64,000 nucleotides of DNA from Bacillota bacterium (GTDB lineage Bacteria; Bacillota; Clostridia; Acetivibrionales; DTU013), in NCBI GenBank assembly GCA_023426125.1, contig JAFABI010000017.1:124001-188000 (forward strand), given 5' to 3'. The first letter of the stretch is position 1; every line of letters begins with the position of its first letter. A program made the translations under genes and the position numbers. This document shows positions 41,258-50,578 of the stretch, in pieces. Below the pieces are notes generated by a model, which was given only the letters and a program-made list of their open reading frames with translations, was not told the DNA's origin and did no database searches.

Positions 41258-43048
41258 GTGTGGGCTTTGTATATAAGGAAGCTGATACTTACATATTCTT
41301 TAATTTCTTTAGTGCTATTGGTTTCTCTTACTTTTCTTATAACAGGTAAGTTTGAAAAACTGTTACTGTCAAAAGAAATCAAGAACGAGAAACAGTTTGT
41401 GGAAGACTTTGCCGGATATATGGATAATACAATTGCATTAGCGAAAAACGTCATAGAGGAAATATATCTTTCCGATCAGAGTTTCAAGGAGGATTTTTTC
41501 AACTGGTTATCGACCAACAATGATGGTCAATTATCCTATGAGGACCTGAACAAGAAAAAAAAATTCGATTCCCTTTTTTCAAAAGCCATGGACAATTCCC
41601 CCGAAATTCTTGATATCATTATTAGTAATAATGATATTGTATCGTATGCATATTCCAGATTTCTAAGAGATGTCAATCATCTTTATGATTTTTCCCAGTT
41701 CCCATGGTACAGGGATATAAAGGGTATTAATGGTATGGTGCGTATTATACCTTCGTATCAGCCCAAATATATAGTCAATCAAAAAAAGTATGTATATACA
41801 CTTGCTGCAACAATTTTTAACACTGATTACGAACCTCAAGGAGTTATCCTTTTTAACATGGGAGTAGAATTCCCTGATAATTTTTTCAAAAAATACAACA
41901 AGGATACAAAAGGTCTGATGCTGGTACTCAATAAGCAAGGAGACGTTATCTATGATTCCTCAGGTAGTTTTTTTGGCGGGGAATATCCCTACTTTACTGA
42001 ACTGGAAAGCAGTAAGAGTTATACCCTTTTAAATGGGCAGGAATGTCTGATAACGATGGATAAAAGTAGTAAAAATGGTTTAATTGTTGCAGGTATCATT
42101 ACAAAGAAAGAACTATTCGGAGGCATTTTGAAAATCCTTAATCCCATCTATTTATTTCTCATTATTTTTGTTATAATAGGAGTCCTTCTTATTTTTTTCA
42201 ACAGTGTTTTCCTATCCACCAAAATAAAACATATTATAAAGGCCATCAAGGAGGTAAAAACCGGCAACCTGAAAGCCAGGATACCTGTAAGAAATGGAAA
42301 GGATGAGCTTGAGCAAATATCGATTCAGTTTAATGCCATGTGCGAAAAGCTTGATGAGTATATAAATAAGGTATATTTCTCGGAGTTGCGCCAAAAGGAT
42401 GCAGCATTGGCTGCATTGCAAGCCCAGATCAATCCTCATTTTCTGTATAACACGATTGAAGCGATACGAATGAAGGCAATCCTCAGTAACGAACGGGATT
42501 TGGCAAATATGCTCTATATTCTGGGCGATCTCTTTAGAATGTCTATAAAGGGAGATGGTATGTTTGTGACTATTGAGGATGAAATAGCATATTGTAAATC
42601 TTATCTGGATTTGCATGGAATAAGGCATGGTGAAAAGCTCAAAACCGAATTTGATATATCAAAAGAGATTAAAAACTCCAGAATTCCAAAGCTGCTCCTG
42701 CAGCCAATTATCGAAAATGCTATAATCCATGGCATGGAAACGGCCAGTGAAGGGCAGATACGTATAAATATTGAAGGTTACCCTAAAGACGGTAGCATCT
42801 TTATTTCTGTGACGGATAACGGTACGGGAATAGAACCCAAGAGACTCGAGGAACTAAAAAATGAAATTAAATCAGAAACCCAATTTTCAAAGGATAGAAG
42901 TATAGGCCTGCGAAATGTAAACGACCGTATAAAATTAATATATGGAGAAAGTTACGAACTCAATTTGGATAGCACGCCTCAAAAGGGTACAAAAATAACA
43001 ATCGTAATACCCGGAGAAAATATGAAGGAGGCACCACTGTATGTATAA
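41258..43048 (+). CDS. Sensor histidine kinase, YesM family
   Basis: The 596-residue membrane kinase has one helix near the N-terminus (LILTYSLISLVLLVSLTFLI), an extracellular sensor region of about 250 residues, a second helix (YLFLIIFVIIGVLLIFFNSV), a HAMP linker, the LytS/YesM-type histidine motif QINPHFLYNTIEAIRMKA (phosphorylated His) and an ATPase domain with the N-box LLQPIIENAIIHGM and GxGIGLRN-like motif RSIGLRNVNDR. It presumably senses sugars, directly or with the binding protein. The GTG at 41258 has AAAGGA five bases upstream. The stop overlaps the regulator gene by eight bases. Confidence 0.94.
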   Translation: MWALYIRKLILTYSLISLVLLVSLTFLITGKFEKLLLSKEIKNEKQFVEDFAGYMDNTIALAKNVIEEIYLSDQSFKEDFFNWLSTNNDGQLSYEDLNKKKKFDSLFSKAMDNSPEILDIIISNNDIVSYAYSRFLRDVNHLYDFSQFPWYRDIKGINGMVRIIPSYQPKYIVNQKKYVYTLAATIFNTDYEPQGVILFNMGVEFPDNFFKKYNKDTKGLMLVLNKQGDVIYDSSGSFFGGEYPYFTELESSKSYTLLNGQECLITMDKSSKNGLIVAGIITKKELFGGILKILNPIYLFLIIFVIIGVLLIFFNSVFLSTKIKHIIKAIKEVKTGNLKARIPVRNGKDELEQISIQFNAMCEKLDEYINKVYFSELRQKDAALAALQAQINPHFLYNTIEAIRMKAILSNERDLANMLYILGDLFRMSIKGDGMFVTIEDEIAYCKSYLDLHGIRHGEKLKTEFDISKEIKNSRIPKLLLQPIIENAIIHGMETASEGQIRINIEGYPKDGSIFISVTDNGTGIEPKRLEELKNEIKSETQFSKDRSIGLRNVNDRIKLIYGESYELNLDSTPQKGTKITIVIPGENMKEAPLYV

Positions 43049-44609
43049 TCTGCTTATTGTAGATGATGAATATCTAATCCGTGAAGGCCTTAGAAAAATA
43101 ATTGACTGGAATAAGTATGATATAGACGTCGTTGCTGTTGCCACAAATGGTGCGGAGGCTTTAGGGCAGATACCAATTGTACGTCCTGAAATCATTATTA
43201 CTGACATTAAAATGCCTATGATGGGTGGGTTGGAATTAATCGATAACATAAACCGTGCTTACCCATGGATTAAAGTCATAGTCATCAGCGGTTATGATGA
43301 CTTTGAGTTTGTAAAGAAGTCCATGCTTTATGGTGTTGAAAATTATATATTAAAGCCTGTGAATGAAAATGAATTGATTACAACTCTTATAGGTACCACC
43401 CAAAAAATTGAGAGTGAATTTAATGAAAAGGTAGTTACGCTTCAGGATCTTGACATAATAAAGGATAATATGTTCTGTAGCCTGATTTATAATAATTTCG
43501 AGTTGAATCGGATAAAATCCAAATTCGCCATGATGGGTTATCATTTTGAGTCCGGTCACTATTATGTTGCAGTCATCAAGCTTTTGGAACATGCAAAGCA
43601 TTCTGAAGCGGAAATTGTATCAATTAAGCAGGATTTCTTAAGAAATATTACAAAATCAGTCGTATCTCTGCATCCAATCTATGCTTTTTTTGATTATAGC
43701 GGAAATCTAGTATTGATACTATTCCAAAATGATGCGTCAAACAATATGGAACTGCTTTATCCTTCCCTCACTAGCTTTATCGAGTATTCCAGGCATGTGA
43801 AGAATGTAGATGTATTTTTAACTATAGGCAATTCTACAGACAGTATCTACACAATAAGCAGCTCATATAACAATGCCGTAGCACTTCAGGATTATTTATA
43901 TATCACTCCTCCAAACACGGTTTTGTCTTTTGATAACATAAAAATGAATAAGGAGACTCCAAGCTGTGAATTAAGTGTGAATTTCAAGGAATTGTCCAAA
44001 TTGATTCTGAACTGCAGGTTGGACGATATAGACTTTTTCTTTGCAGGCCTATCTAAAAAAGTATTGCACCTTGAAAATATATCTCTTGATTATTTGCGCA
44101 GTGTTTCTATGGATATAATTGTTGAACTGTCAAGGATAATAAAGTCACAAGGCATAAACACTGACAAAATAGTACAGAATTACAGCAGTTACTATAGTGA
44201 TTTCACGAGTATTAAAACATTCCAGGACTCACTCCGTTGGGCCTGGGATACATCTATTGCCGCTGCCAAAGCAATACTTGTCCAGAAGGAACAACCTCAG
44301 AACCTGATACAAAGAATTATCAGGCATGTGGATGAAAACTTTACCAAAGATCTTTCCATAAAAAGTCTTGGTATTGAATTCAATGTAACCCCAAACTATA
44401 TAGGTTTGCTGTTCAAACAAGAAAAGGGTAGACATTTTGTTGATTATATACGATATCTACGAATCGAAAAGGCCAAGGAGCTGCTTCGCAATACAAACCT
44501 GAAAGCAAATGAAATAGCCTTGAAAGTTGGTTATGTTGATGCCGACTATTTCTATAAAACTTTCAAAAAATATGAAGGTATAAGTCCGACTGAATATAAG
44601 CAACTTTGA
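43041..44609 (+). CDS. Response regulator, YesN/AraC family
   Basis: The 522-residue regulator has an N-terminal receiver domain (LLIVDDEYLIREGLRKIIDW, phospho-acceptor Asp in EIIITDIKMPMMGG, conserved Lys in YILKPVNENEL), a long central region, and a C-terminal AraC-type double HTH (LSIKSLGIEFNVTPNYIGLL, LLRNTNLKANEIALKVGYVD, YKTFKKYEGISPTEYK). It works with the overlapping YesM-like kinase. Its most likely targets are the divergent permease promoter and the surface-protein genes. Binding sites could not be picked out by eye. Confidence 0.95.
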   Translation: MYNLLIVDDEYLIREGLRKIIDWNKYDIDVVAVATNGAEALGQIPIVRPEIIITDIKMPMMGGLELIDNINRAYPWIKVIVISGYDDFEFVKKSMLYGVENYILKPVNENELITTLIGTTQKIESEFNEKVVTLQDLDIIKDNMFCSLIYNNFELNRIKSKFAMMGYHFESGHYYVAVIKLLEHAKHSEAEIVSIKQDFLRNITKSVVSLHPIYAFFDYSGNLVLILFQNDASNNMELLYPSLTSFIEYSRHVKNVDVFLTIGNSTDSIYTISSSYNNAVALQDYLYITPPNTVLSFDNIKMNKETPSCELSVNFKELSKLILNCRLDDIDFFFAGLSKKVLHLENISLDYLRSVSMDIIVELSRIIKSQGINTDKIVQNYSSYYSDFTSIKTFQDSLRWAWDTSIAAAKAILVQKEQPQNLIQRIIRHVDENFTKDLSIKSLGIEFNVTPNYIGLLFKQEKGRHFVDYIRYLRIEKAKELLRNTNLKANEIALKVGYVDADYFYKTFKKYEGISPTEYKQL

Positions 44610-44790
44610 CTGGACGGAGATTTTATTATATTTCGATGATACGGCTGAGGTAGCCGCTCAAATTCATTTGTTCTTCTTCACTCAGGCATTCAAAAAGCTT
44701 GCTGTATATGCGCTGACAGTTATGAGGATTGGCAATGCTAAATCTACTTTCACGATCCTGGATAATAGAGTTGAGGCTGTTGCCGGCAGG

Positions 44791-45627
44791 CTATCTTTTG
44801 ATAATCCCCCTATACATTTCCCGGATGGTTTCCAGGTACTTCATTTTTTCCAGTGAATTCTCTTTGACCTGCGCGATTTTCAAAATCAGAAGGTCGATCA
44901 AAGCCAGCGGCGGTATCATAGAGTGATACTCGTTCGGCTCTCCGCGGTAGCTGTATAGAATCGTCCCCGCCAGCTCCAGATGCCTGGAAGTCATCAGGTC
45001 CGTGAACAAAACCGTGTCGTATGACGCAATCCGGCTGTGCTTCAGCAATATCTCTATTTCCGATAAAAGGCGGGAATAGCTGAACATAAGGACAAGGTCG
45101 TTCCGGGACAGGTTGATCATCGATTCATAGATCGCCGATCCGCCTTTGAGCATGATAAATTCGACGCCTAAACGGGTCAGTCTGTATATCAGTATTTCTG
45201 CCAGGCCCAGCGAGCCGTCGGGTGCAAACATATATACCTTCGGCGCCGCAATGATTTTTTCCGCCACCTTTTCCAGTACTTCCGGCTTCACCTGCTTTAA
45301 GGTTTTTTCAAGATGAAGATAATATTTATGGGCCAGATCCTGAAGATTCAGTCCGTCGTTATTCCACTGCTCCAGGGTGACGGAGATTTTCGAAGCCGGT
45401 GTCAGTTTGGCACTTTCCCGTAAATAATTCTTAAAATCCTTTATGTTATTAAAACCGATTTTTTTCCAGAACCGTGAAATGGTAGAAAGGCTGACGCCTA
45501 ATTTTGTCGCCAGCTCTTCGGTTGAAAGGTACTGCAGCTCATTTTCGTTGCGAAGCAGGCAGTCCATGATGGTGTGATCGGATTTGGAAAACTGGTTGCT
45601 ATACTCTTGATTCAATTTCTCCAGCAT
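44791..45627 (-). CDS. MurR/RpiR family transcriptional regulator
   Basis: The 278-residue protein has the RpiR N-terminal HTH (TEELATKLGVSLSTISRFWKK, residues about 37-60) and a C-terminal SIS-like domain (about 115-265), which in this family binds phosphorylated sugars. The SIS part is diverged: it has MFAPDGSLGLAEILIYRLTR and LVLMFSYSRL in place of the common GxGxS and FSxSG motifs. The gene is divergent from the isomerase-transporter-phosphatase operon, and an inverted repeat of RpiR type (45791-45806) lies between them. It therefore probably controls that operon and itself in response to a sugar phosphate. GGAGG precedes the ATG. Confidence 0.92.
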   Translation of the reverse strand: MLEKLNQEYSNQFSKSDHTIMDCLLRNENELQYLSTEELATKLGVSLSTISRFWKKIGFNNIKDFKNYLRESAKLTPASKISVTLEQWNNDGLNLQDLAHKYYLHLEKTLKQVKPEVLEKVAEKIIAAPKVYMFAPDGSLGLAEILIYRLTRLGVEFIMLKGGSAIYESMINLSRNDLVLMFSYSRLLSEIEILLKHSRIASYDTVLFTDLMTSRHLELAGTILYSYRGEPNEYHSMIPPLALIDLLILKIAQVKENSLEKMKYLETIREMYRGIIKR

Positions 45628-45790
45628 AAAAACCTCCCGGCTGAAAATATTTCGTGCTCAAGCGCTGAGACTACTTATGCACCGGCATTTTCATGCATTT
45701 CTTAACGCATAAAGCTTCTGTAAGGGTCATTGGAAAATCAGCGCCGAGCAATATCTGTCTGTTTCTTATTATACACAAAATACTCAAAAA

Positions 45791-45806
45791 TGAAAATAAT
45801 ATTTCA
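45791..45806. promoter_or_regulatory. RpiR-type operator palindrome
   Basis: TGAAAATAATATTTCA has TGAAA and TTTCA half-sites around a six-base AT centre; a further half-site TATGAAATG lies at 45817-45825. This is the usual operator form of MurR/RpiR regulators, and it lies between the divergent regulator and the operon promoter. Confidence 0.65.
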
Positions 45807-45852
45807 TAATTAATTTTATGAAATGTTTTACTCATCATTAACAGATTTATAA

Positions 45853-45880
45853 TTGGACCTTAACATTTCAATAGTATAAT
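45853..45880 (+). promoter_or_regulatory. Promoter of the isomerase-transporter operon
   Basis: TTGGAC (45853-45858) and a perfect TATAAT (45875-45880) are 16 bases apart, 40 bases before the GTG start at 45921. Confidence 0.65.
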
Positions 45881-45920
45881 CCCCTCTAGCATTACATCAG
45901 AGAAGGAAGGAGGAAACAGG

Positions 45921-46700
45921 GTGGCGGAGTTCTACTTTTCGTCGACGCTGATGTGGCGTGCCCGTCTGGACGAAATTTTCAGATTGGCCTACGAAAATGC
46001 TTTTGCAGGAGTTGAATTCTGGGCGCAGCATTTTATGTCCCGGGGCTACTCCGCAGAGGAGTACCGAAAGCTCAACGCATTATATCCTTTAAAAACCGTC
46101 CTGCATAATTTCAGCTGGGATTTGAATCTGGCGTCCATAAACGACGGAATGAGGAAAGCATCCATACTGGAAACAAAAAAGGCCGTCGATTTGCTGGACA
46201 GCCTGGGGGGATATGAAATTACCGTACATCCCGGGCAAAAATCCCTGGACATGGCAACGGACGTTTTTTATGAAAGGCTTAAAAGCTCGTTGGATGAGAT
46301 TTATCGCTATGCACAGGAGCGAAGCATAGAGGTTTCGCTGGAGATCATGGAAAAAAACGACAGGGAATTTATTGTTTCCGGGGAAGCAATAGAAAAGCTG
46401 ACGGGTGATTTGCCCGGCAGGTTTTATTATACGCTAGACGTCGCACATTGCAGCGGGGGCGAGGAAGAAATATTCGATACCCTGGAGCGCCTCAAGGGAA
46501 TCTCGAAAATACACATAAGCAACCGGACCGGGACAAAACTGCATACTCCCTTAAGCATGGGAGATTATGATTTCCGCAGGCTTTTGCCCAGGCTGGAGAA
46601 ATACAGATTGCCCATGGTCATTGAAGGATATGACGGAAGCAGCGAGTTTCAGATACTAAAGGAGAATATCAACTATTTAAAAGAAATCGGAGGGTTATGA
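45921..46700 (+). CDS. Sugar phosphate isomerase/epimerase-like TIM-barrel protein
   Basis: The 259-residue product fits the xylose-isomerase-like TIM barrel (AP endonuclease 2 superfamily): it opens with AYENAFAGVEFWAQHF, has metal-ligand candidates in VTVHPGQ-like YEITVHPGQKS, VSLEIMEKND, YYTLDVAHCSGG, and KIHISNRTG, and ends IEGYDGSSEFQILKEN. These give a Glu, Asp and His set typical for a divalent metal. The reaction is unknown; isomerisation or epimerisation of a sugar or polyol, perhaps phosphorylated, is likely. The GTG start follows GGAGGAAACAG. It heads an operon with the ABC transporter genes, and its stop overlaps the next in-frame ATG. Confidence 0.88.
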   Translation: MAEFYFSSTLMWRARLDEIFRLAYENAFAGVEFWAQHFMSRGYSAEEYRKLNALYPLKTVLHNFSWDLNLASINDGMRKASILETKKAVDLLDSLGGYEITVHPGQKSLDMATDVFYERLKSSLDEIYRYAQERSIEVSLEIMEKNDREFIVSGEAIEKLTGDLPGRFYYTLDVAHCSGGEEEIFDTLERLKGISKIHISNRTGTKLHTPLSMGDYDFRRLLPRLEKYRLPMVIEGYDGSSEFQILKENINYLKEIGGL

Positions 46701-46702
46701 AA

Positions 46703-47782
46703 ATGAGATTAAAAAGAATTGCAGCGGGTATTTCAGGTCTTATGATGATGGCCGCGCTGGCAGGGTGCGGCAATACGGCTCCGGCGACATCCGGGTCCGA
46801 TGCAGCCACAAGCGCAGTTACCGGAAGCGTTAACCGGACAGAGGCAACGCAAAGCGCCCCACAAACGCTTAAGGGCGAAACCACGATTTACACATCCCAG
46901 CCGGAAGCGGATATACAGGCGCTGATCGAGGCTTTCAACAAAAAGCAGCCGGACATCAAAATGAACGTATTCCGAAGCGGAACGGAAGAAGTGGTAAGCA
47001 AGATCCTGGCAGAGAAGCAGGCAAATTCGGTTCAGGCTGACCTTCTTCTTGTCGCCGACGCTGCGACCTTTGAGTCCCTGAAGGCGCAGGACCTGCTCAT
47101 GAGCTACAAATCGTCCGAGCTGGAAGGAATCAGCAGCGACTACTATGACGCCGACAATACATACACAGGTACGAAAATTATTTCAACCGGTATCATCATC
47201 AATACAGAGCTGGTAAAAAAGGAGATCACATCTCTTGTGGACCTTACGAGCCCGGATTTAAAGGATGAGATCATTATGCCCAGTCCGCTGTATTCCGGCG
47301 CGGCGGCATACAACCTGGGGGTCATTACCCGGACAGAAGGACTTGGATGGGAATTCTTCGAAAGCCTGAAAGCAAACGGCGTCAAAGTCGATAAGGGCAA
47401 CGGCGCAATCCAGAAAGCAGTCGTTGCAGGGCAAAAAGGCTGCGGCCTTATCGTCGATTATATGGCGTTGAGGTCAAAGGCCGACGGTGCGCCGGTGGAA
47501 TTCATTTATCCGAAGGAAGGGTCCTTGAGCGTAACCGAGCCGATAGGCATCGTAAAGGGTACGAAAAAAGAAGATCTGGCAAAAGCCTTTGTCGATTTTA
47601 TCCTGTCTGCGGACGGGCAAAAGGCAACGGCCGAAATCGGATATACGCCGATCAAATCCGGTGTGGAGCCGCCGGAAGGGTTCAAGAGCATCGATGAAAT
47701 CAAAAATCTGACCTATGATCTCAGCGTATTGGTCGAAACCAGGAATGACGATAAGGAAAAATTCAGCAAGCTGTTTGAGTAA
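46703..47782 (+). CDS. Fbp/Afu-type ABC substrate-binding lipoprotein
   Basis: The protein of about 359 residues has a lipoprotein signal ending LAGC (residues about 19-22), a Ser/Thr/Ala linker, and a binding domain of the family that includes iron(III) (FbpA), 2-aminoethylphosphonate and hexose-phosphate (AfuA) receptors: TTIYTSQPEADIQALIEAF, RSGTEEVVSKILAEKQ, ADLLLVAD, and GIVKGTKKEDLAKAFVDFIL. The tyrosine pair needed for iron in FbpA is not evident. Together with the RpiR regulator and PHP phosphatase, a phosphorylated organic substrate is more likely than iron. The ATG at 46703 has GGAGG nine bases upstream; 46697 is an alternative. Confidence 0.88.
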   Translation: MRLKRIAAGISGLMMMAALAGCGNTAPATSGSDAATSAVTGSVNRTEATQSAPQTLKGETTIYTSQPEADIQALIEAFNKKQPDIKMNVFRSGTEEVVSKILAEKQANSVQADLLLVADAATFESLKAQDLLMSYKSSELEGISSDYYDADNTYTGTKIISTGIIINTELVKKEITSLVDLTSPDLKDEIIMPSPLYSGAAAYNLGVITRTEGLGWEFFESLKANGVKVDKGNGAIQKAVVAGQKGCGLIVDYMALRSKADGAPVEFIYPKEGSLSVTEPIGIVKGTKKEDLAKAFVDFILSADGQKATAEIGYTPIKSGVEPPEGFKSIDEIKNLTYDLSVLVETRNDDKEKFSKLFE

Positions 47783-47813
47783 GCGGTATTGATTTTGATA
47801 TTAGAGGAGCAAT

Positions 47814-49529
47814 ATGCGGAGTAAAAAGATAAAACAGAAATTCCTGCAATATATTTTCTATTTAGCGGTGTTCTTCATATTCATCATGCCGATGATCAGC
47901 CTGCTGCGCATGAGTGTGACGCTGGAGAGCGGATACGGACTTGATAACTATGTCGGACTGCTGCAAGAAGCAAGGACCCTTAAGGCCATTAAGAACACAT
48001 TGTTGGTTTCCATAGGCTCAACGGTCATTTCCATGGTGCTGGGAGGTTTTTTTGCCTTTTTGGTTGCCTACACCGGCATCAAGAGGAAAAAAATCATGGA
48101 GCTGCTGGTATTGACGCCCTTTGTCATTCCTTCCTATATCGTAACCCTGTCATGGAGCAATTTTTTGGCAAAAAAAAGCATGGTAAATACCCTGCTGGGG
48201 GCTGTAGGAATTCCGGCCATCGATCTATACACTTTGCCGGGTATTATCTTTGTCTTGGGCATATGCAACACCCCCATCGTATACCTGATTACGGTAAATA
48301 TGCTGAGGAAGGTTCCAAGGGACCTGGAATGGGCGTCAAGGGCTTCCGGATACGGTTTATGGCATACCATGCTGAAGATCAACCTGCCGCAGGTTATGCC
48401 CGCTTTGGCTGGCGGTGGAATGCTGGCGTTCCTGTCGTCCATCGACAATTTTGCCATTCCCGCTTTTCTTGGCATTTCCTCCGGGATTCCGGTATTAAGC
48501 ACGTATATCTACGAAAAGGCCATCAGCTTCGGTCCGGATTCTTTCCATCTGGCGGCGGCCTTATCCGTAATTTTATCCGTGATTGCCATTGCAGGGAATG
48601 TCCTTCAAAGCAAATGCATAAAGAAGAGCTCCAATCTGGAGAGCATCAAGGAAGATTATTCCACAAGGGTCAAAATGAAAGACAGGACAAGGCGTTTTAC
48701 CGAATGGGGCTGCCTCCTGTTTTTAACGGTGATCAATATCATCCCGATGATTTCCATGATGGCCTCCTCTTTCTTAAAAACCTACGGCGCGAAATTTAAA
48801 ATAGAAAATATATCGTTGAAAAATTTCGAATTTGTCTTTACAAACCGGGGGGTGATGCAGGCAATCAGAAACAGCATCACCTTTGCCCTCATCGCCTGTG
48901 CCGTATGCATTCTGGCGGGTACGGCCATTGCCTATATGAAGGTGCGGAAAAAGTCGAAAGCGATGGCGATGCTGGAATCTGGCGCTTCTCTTACCTATGC
49001 TGTTCCGGGGATTGTCTTATCCCTTTCCATGATTTTTCACTGGACCATGATCCCAAATATCTACGGCACGGTTAAAATCTTGATTATCGCATACATCACA
49101 CGGTATTTGATTTTGCAGATAAAGGGCAGTATTACCGCGATGCTGTCGGTGGACCCGGCCCTGGAGGAAGCTGCCCTGGCGTCAGGAAGCGGCAGGATCC
49201 GCACATGGCGGAAGGTATTGATCCCCCTATTGACGAAACAGGTATTATCCGGCGCATTTGTGATTTTTGTATCCGCCATGACCGAAGTGACGCTTTCCTC
49301 CATGCTGGCAGCCGCCGGGACCAAAACCATCGGGCTGACCGTCTTTAATTTGCAGCAGTCGGGAGACTACAATCTATCTTCGGCCATGTCGTCGGTAATC
49401 GTAGCCATCGTGCTTGCAGGCTACGCGCTATCCTTCCTGTTCAAGCGGAAGAAGGCGGGAAAAAGATGTCCGAAGGGCCGGGAAAGCCCTCTGAATTTTA
49501 AGGAGGAAGCGGTTTATGATAACGGATAG
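47814..49529 (+). CDS. Fbp/Afu-type ABC permease, fused double-domain
   Basis: The 571-residue permease contains two homologous MetI-like halves with about twelve membrane helices in total. The first EAA loop is at about residues 163-185 (VPRDLEWASRASGYGLWHTM) and the second at about 440-462 (VDPALEEAALASGSGRIRTW), as in FbpB/AfuB, where one polypeptide forms the whole channel. GAGGAG precedes the ATG, and the gene lies 32 bases after the binding-protein gene. The substrate follows from the receptor and is unknown; see the operon context for the phosphorylated-sugar idea. Confidence 0.92.
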   Translation: MRSKKIKQKFLQYIFYLAVFFIFIMPMISLLRMSVTLESGYGLDNYVGLLQEARTLKAIKNTLLVSIGSTVISMVLGGFFAFLVAYTGIKRKKIMELLVLTPFVIPSYIVTLSWSNFLAKKSMVNTLLGAVGIPAIDLYTLPGIIFVLGICNTPIVYLITVNMLRKVPRDLEWASRASGYGLWHTMLKINLPQVMPALAGGGMLAFLSSIDNFAIPAFLGISSGIPVLSTYIYEKAISFGPDSFHLAAALSVILSVIAIAGNVLQSKCIKKSSNLESIKEDYSTRVKMKDRTRRFTEWGCLLFLTVINIIPMISMMASSFLKTYGAKFKIENISLKNFEFVFTNRGVMQAIRNSITFALIACAVCILAGTAIAYMKVRKKSKAMAMLESGASLTYAVPGIVLSLSMIFHWTMIPNIYGTVKILIIAYITRYLILQIKGSITAMLSVDPALEEAALASGSGRIRTWRKVLIPLLTKQVLSGAFVIFVSAMTEVTLSSMLAAAGTKTIGLTVFNLQQSGDYNLSSAMSSVIVAIVLAGYALSFLFKRKKAGKRCPKGRESPLNFKEEAVYDNG

Positions 49530-49540
49530 AGGTGATAAAA

Positions 49541-50578
49541 GTGAGCTTGTCAATCCAGAATATAAGCATGAAATTTGATGATGTAACGGCATTGGAGGAT
49601 GTTTCGGTAGAAATCCGGGACGGAGAGTTTATTGCGATTCTCGGACCTTCAGGCTGCGGAAAAACTACGCTGCTGCGCGTAATCGGAGGTTTTATCCAGC
49701 CAACGGCAGGAAATATTAAATTGGGAGACGAGCTTTATTCATCCGAAAATTTCTGCGTCCCTGTGGAGAAAAGAAATTTGGGAATGGTTTTCCAGTCCTT
49801 TGCATTATGGCCGCATATGACGGTGAGAGAGCATATCGAGTTTCCGTTGAACAGCAAAAGGAACCGGGGAATGAGCCCGGAACGCAAGAGGGCCGCAGTG
49901 GAGGAGGTTATTTCCTGCACCGGACTTGCAGATCTGGCAGAACGCCTTCCCGGGGAGCTTTCCGGCGGCCAGCGCCAGAGAGTCGCCCTGGCCAGGGCCA
50001 TCGTTTCCAGACCTGCCATTCTTCTGATGGACGAGCCGCTCAGCGCATTGGACGCGGAGCTGAGGGTCAGCATGAGAAAAGAGATCCAGGACATCCACCG
50101 GCTTACGGGCGCAACCATTATCTATGTGACCCATGACCAGAGCGAGGCTTTGGCCATGGCGAACAGAATGATCATTATGAAAGATGGCAGGATCGAGCAA
50201 ACAGGCACGCCTGAAGAAATCTATCTTTATCCCCGGACGGAATTCGTAGCCGCCTTTGTCAGCAAATGCAATTTTGTAAAGGGAGTATGGCATGGGGACA
50301 CATTCAAGGTGCAGAACAGCGATGTTATCTATACCGGAAAAAATATGGGAAAGTGCTTCATTGAAAAGAACATTTACCCGGTACGCCCTGAGGAATTTGC
50401 CATTTCACCTTCCGGTGCCGGCATCCGGGGGATTGTCACAAACAGGCAATACAGCGGAAGAGAAAGCCATTATACCGTAAAAAGCGGAGAAGAAGTCTTT
50501 ACGGTATACGAACGGGACAATGTCGGGTACGGGCCGGAGGACGAAGTAGTCTTGATAAAAAAGGAGCGCATAAGTTGA
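49541..50578 (+). CDS. Fbp/Pot-type ABC transporter ATP-binding protein
   Basis: The ATPase of about 345 residues has Walker A GPSGCGKTT near residue 36, the Q-loop FQSFALWPHMTV, the signature LSGGQRQR, Walker B ILLMDEPLSALD, the switch VTHDQSEAL, and a C-terminal TOBE-like regulatory domain (YPVRPEEFAISPSGAGIRG). I start at the GTG at 49541, eight bases after GAGG. Its stop overlaps the TTG start of the PHP gene (TTGA), so all five genes from 45921 are one operon. Confidence 0.94.
   Translation: MSLSIQNISMKFDDVTALEDVSVEIRDGEFIAILGPSGCGKTTLLRVIGGFIQPTAGNIKLGDELYSSENFCVPVEKRNLGMVFQSFALWPHMTVREHIEFPLNSKRNRGMSPERKRAAVEEVISCTGLADLAERLPGELSGGQRQRVALARAIVSRPAILLMDEPLSALDAELRVSMRKEIQDIHRLTGATIIYVTHDQSEALAMANRMIIMKDGRIEQTGTPEEIYLYPRTEFVAAFVSKCNFVKGVWHGDTFKVQNSDVIYTGKNMGKCFIEKNIYPVRPEEFAISPSGAGIRGIVTNRQYSGRESHYTVKSGEEVFTVYERDNVGYGPEDEVVLIKKERIS

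Noticed and set aside
46697..50578. Iron(III) uptake operon
   Set aside because: The receptor belongs to the same broad family as FbpA, but iron genes and a Fur-like box are absent and the neighbours point to a phosphorylated organic substrate. It remains possible.
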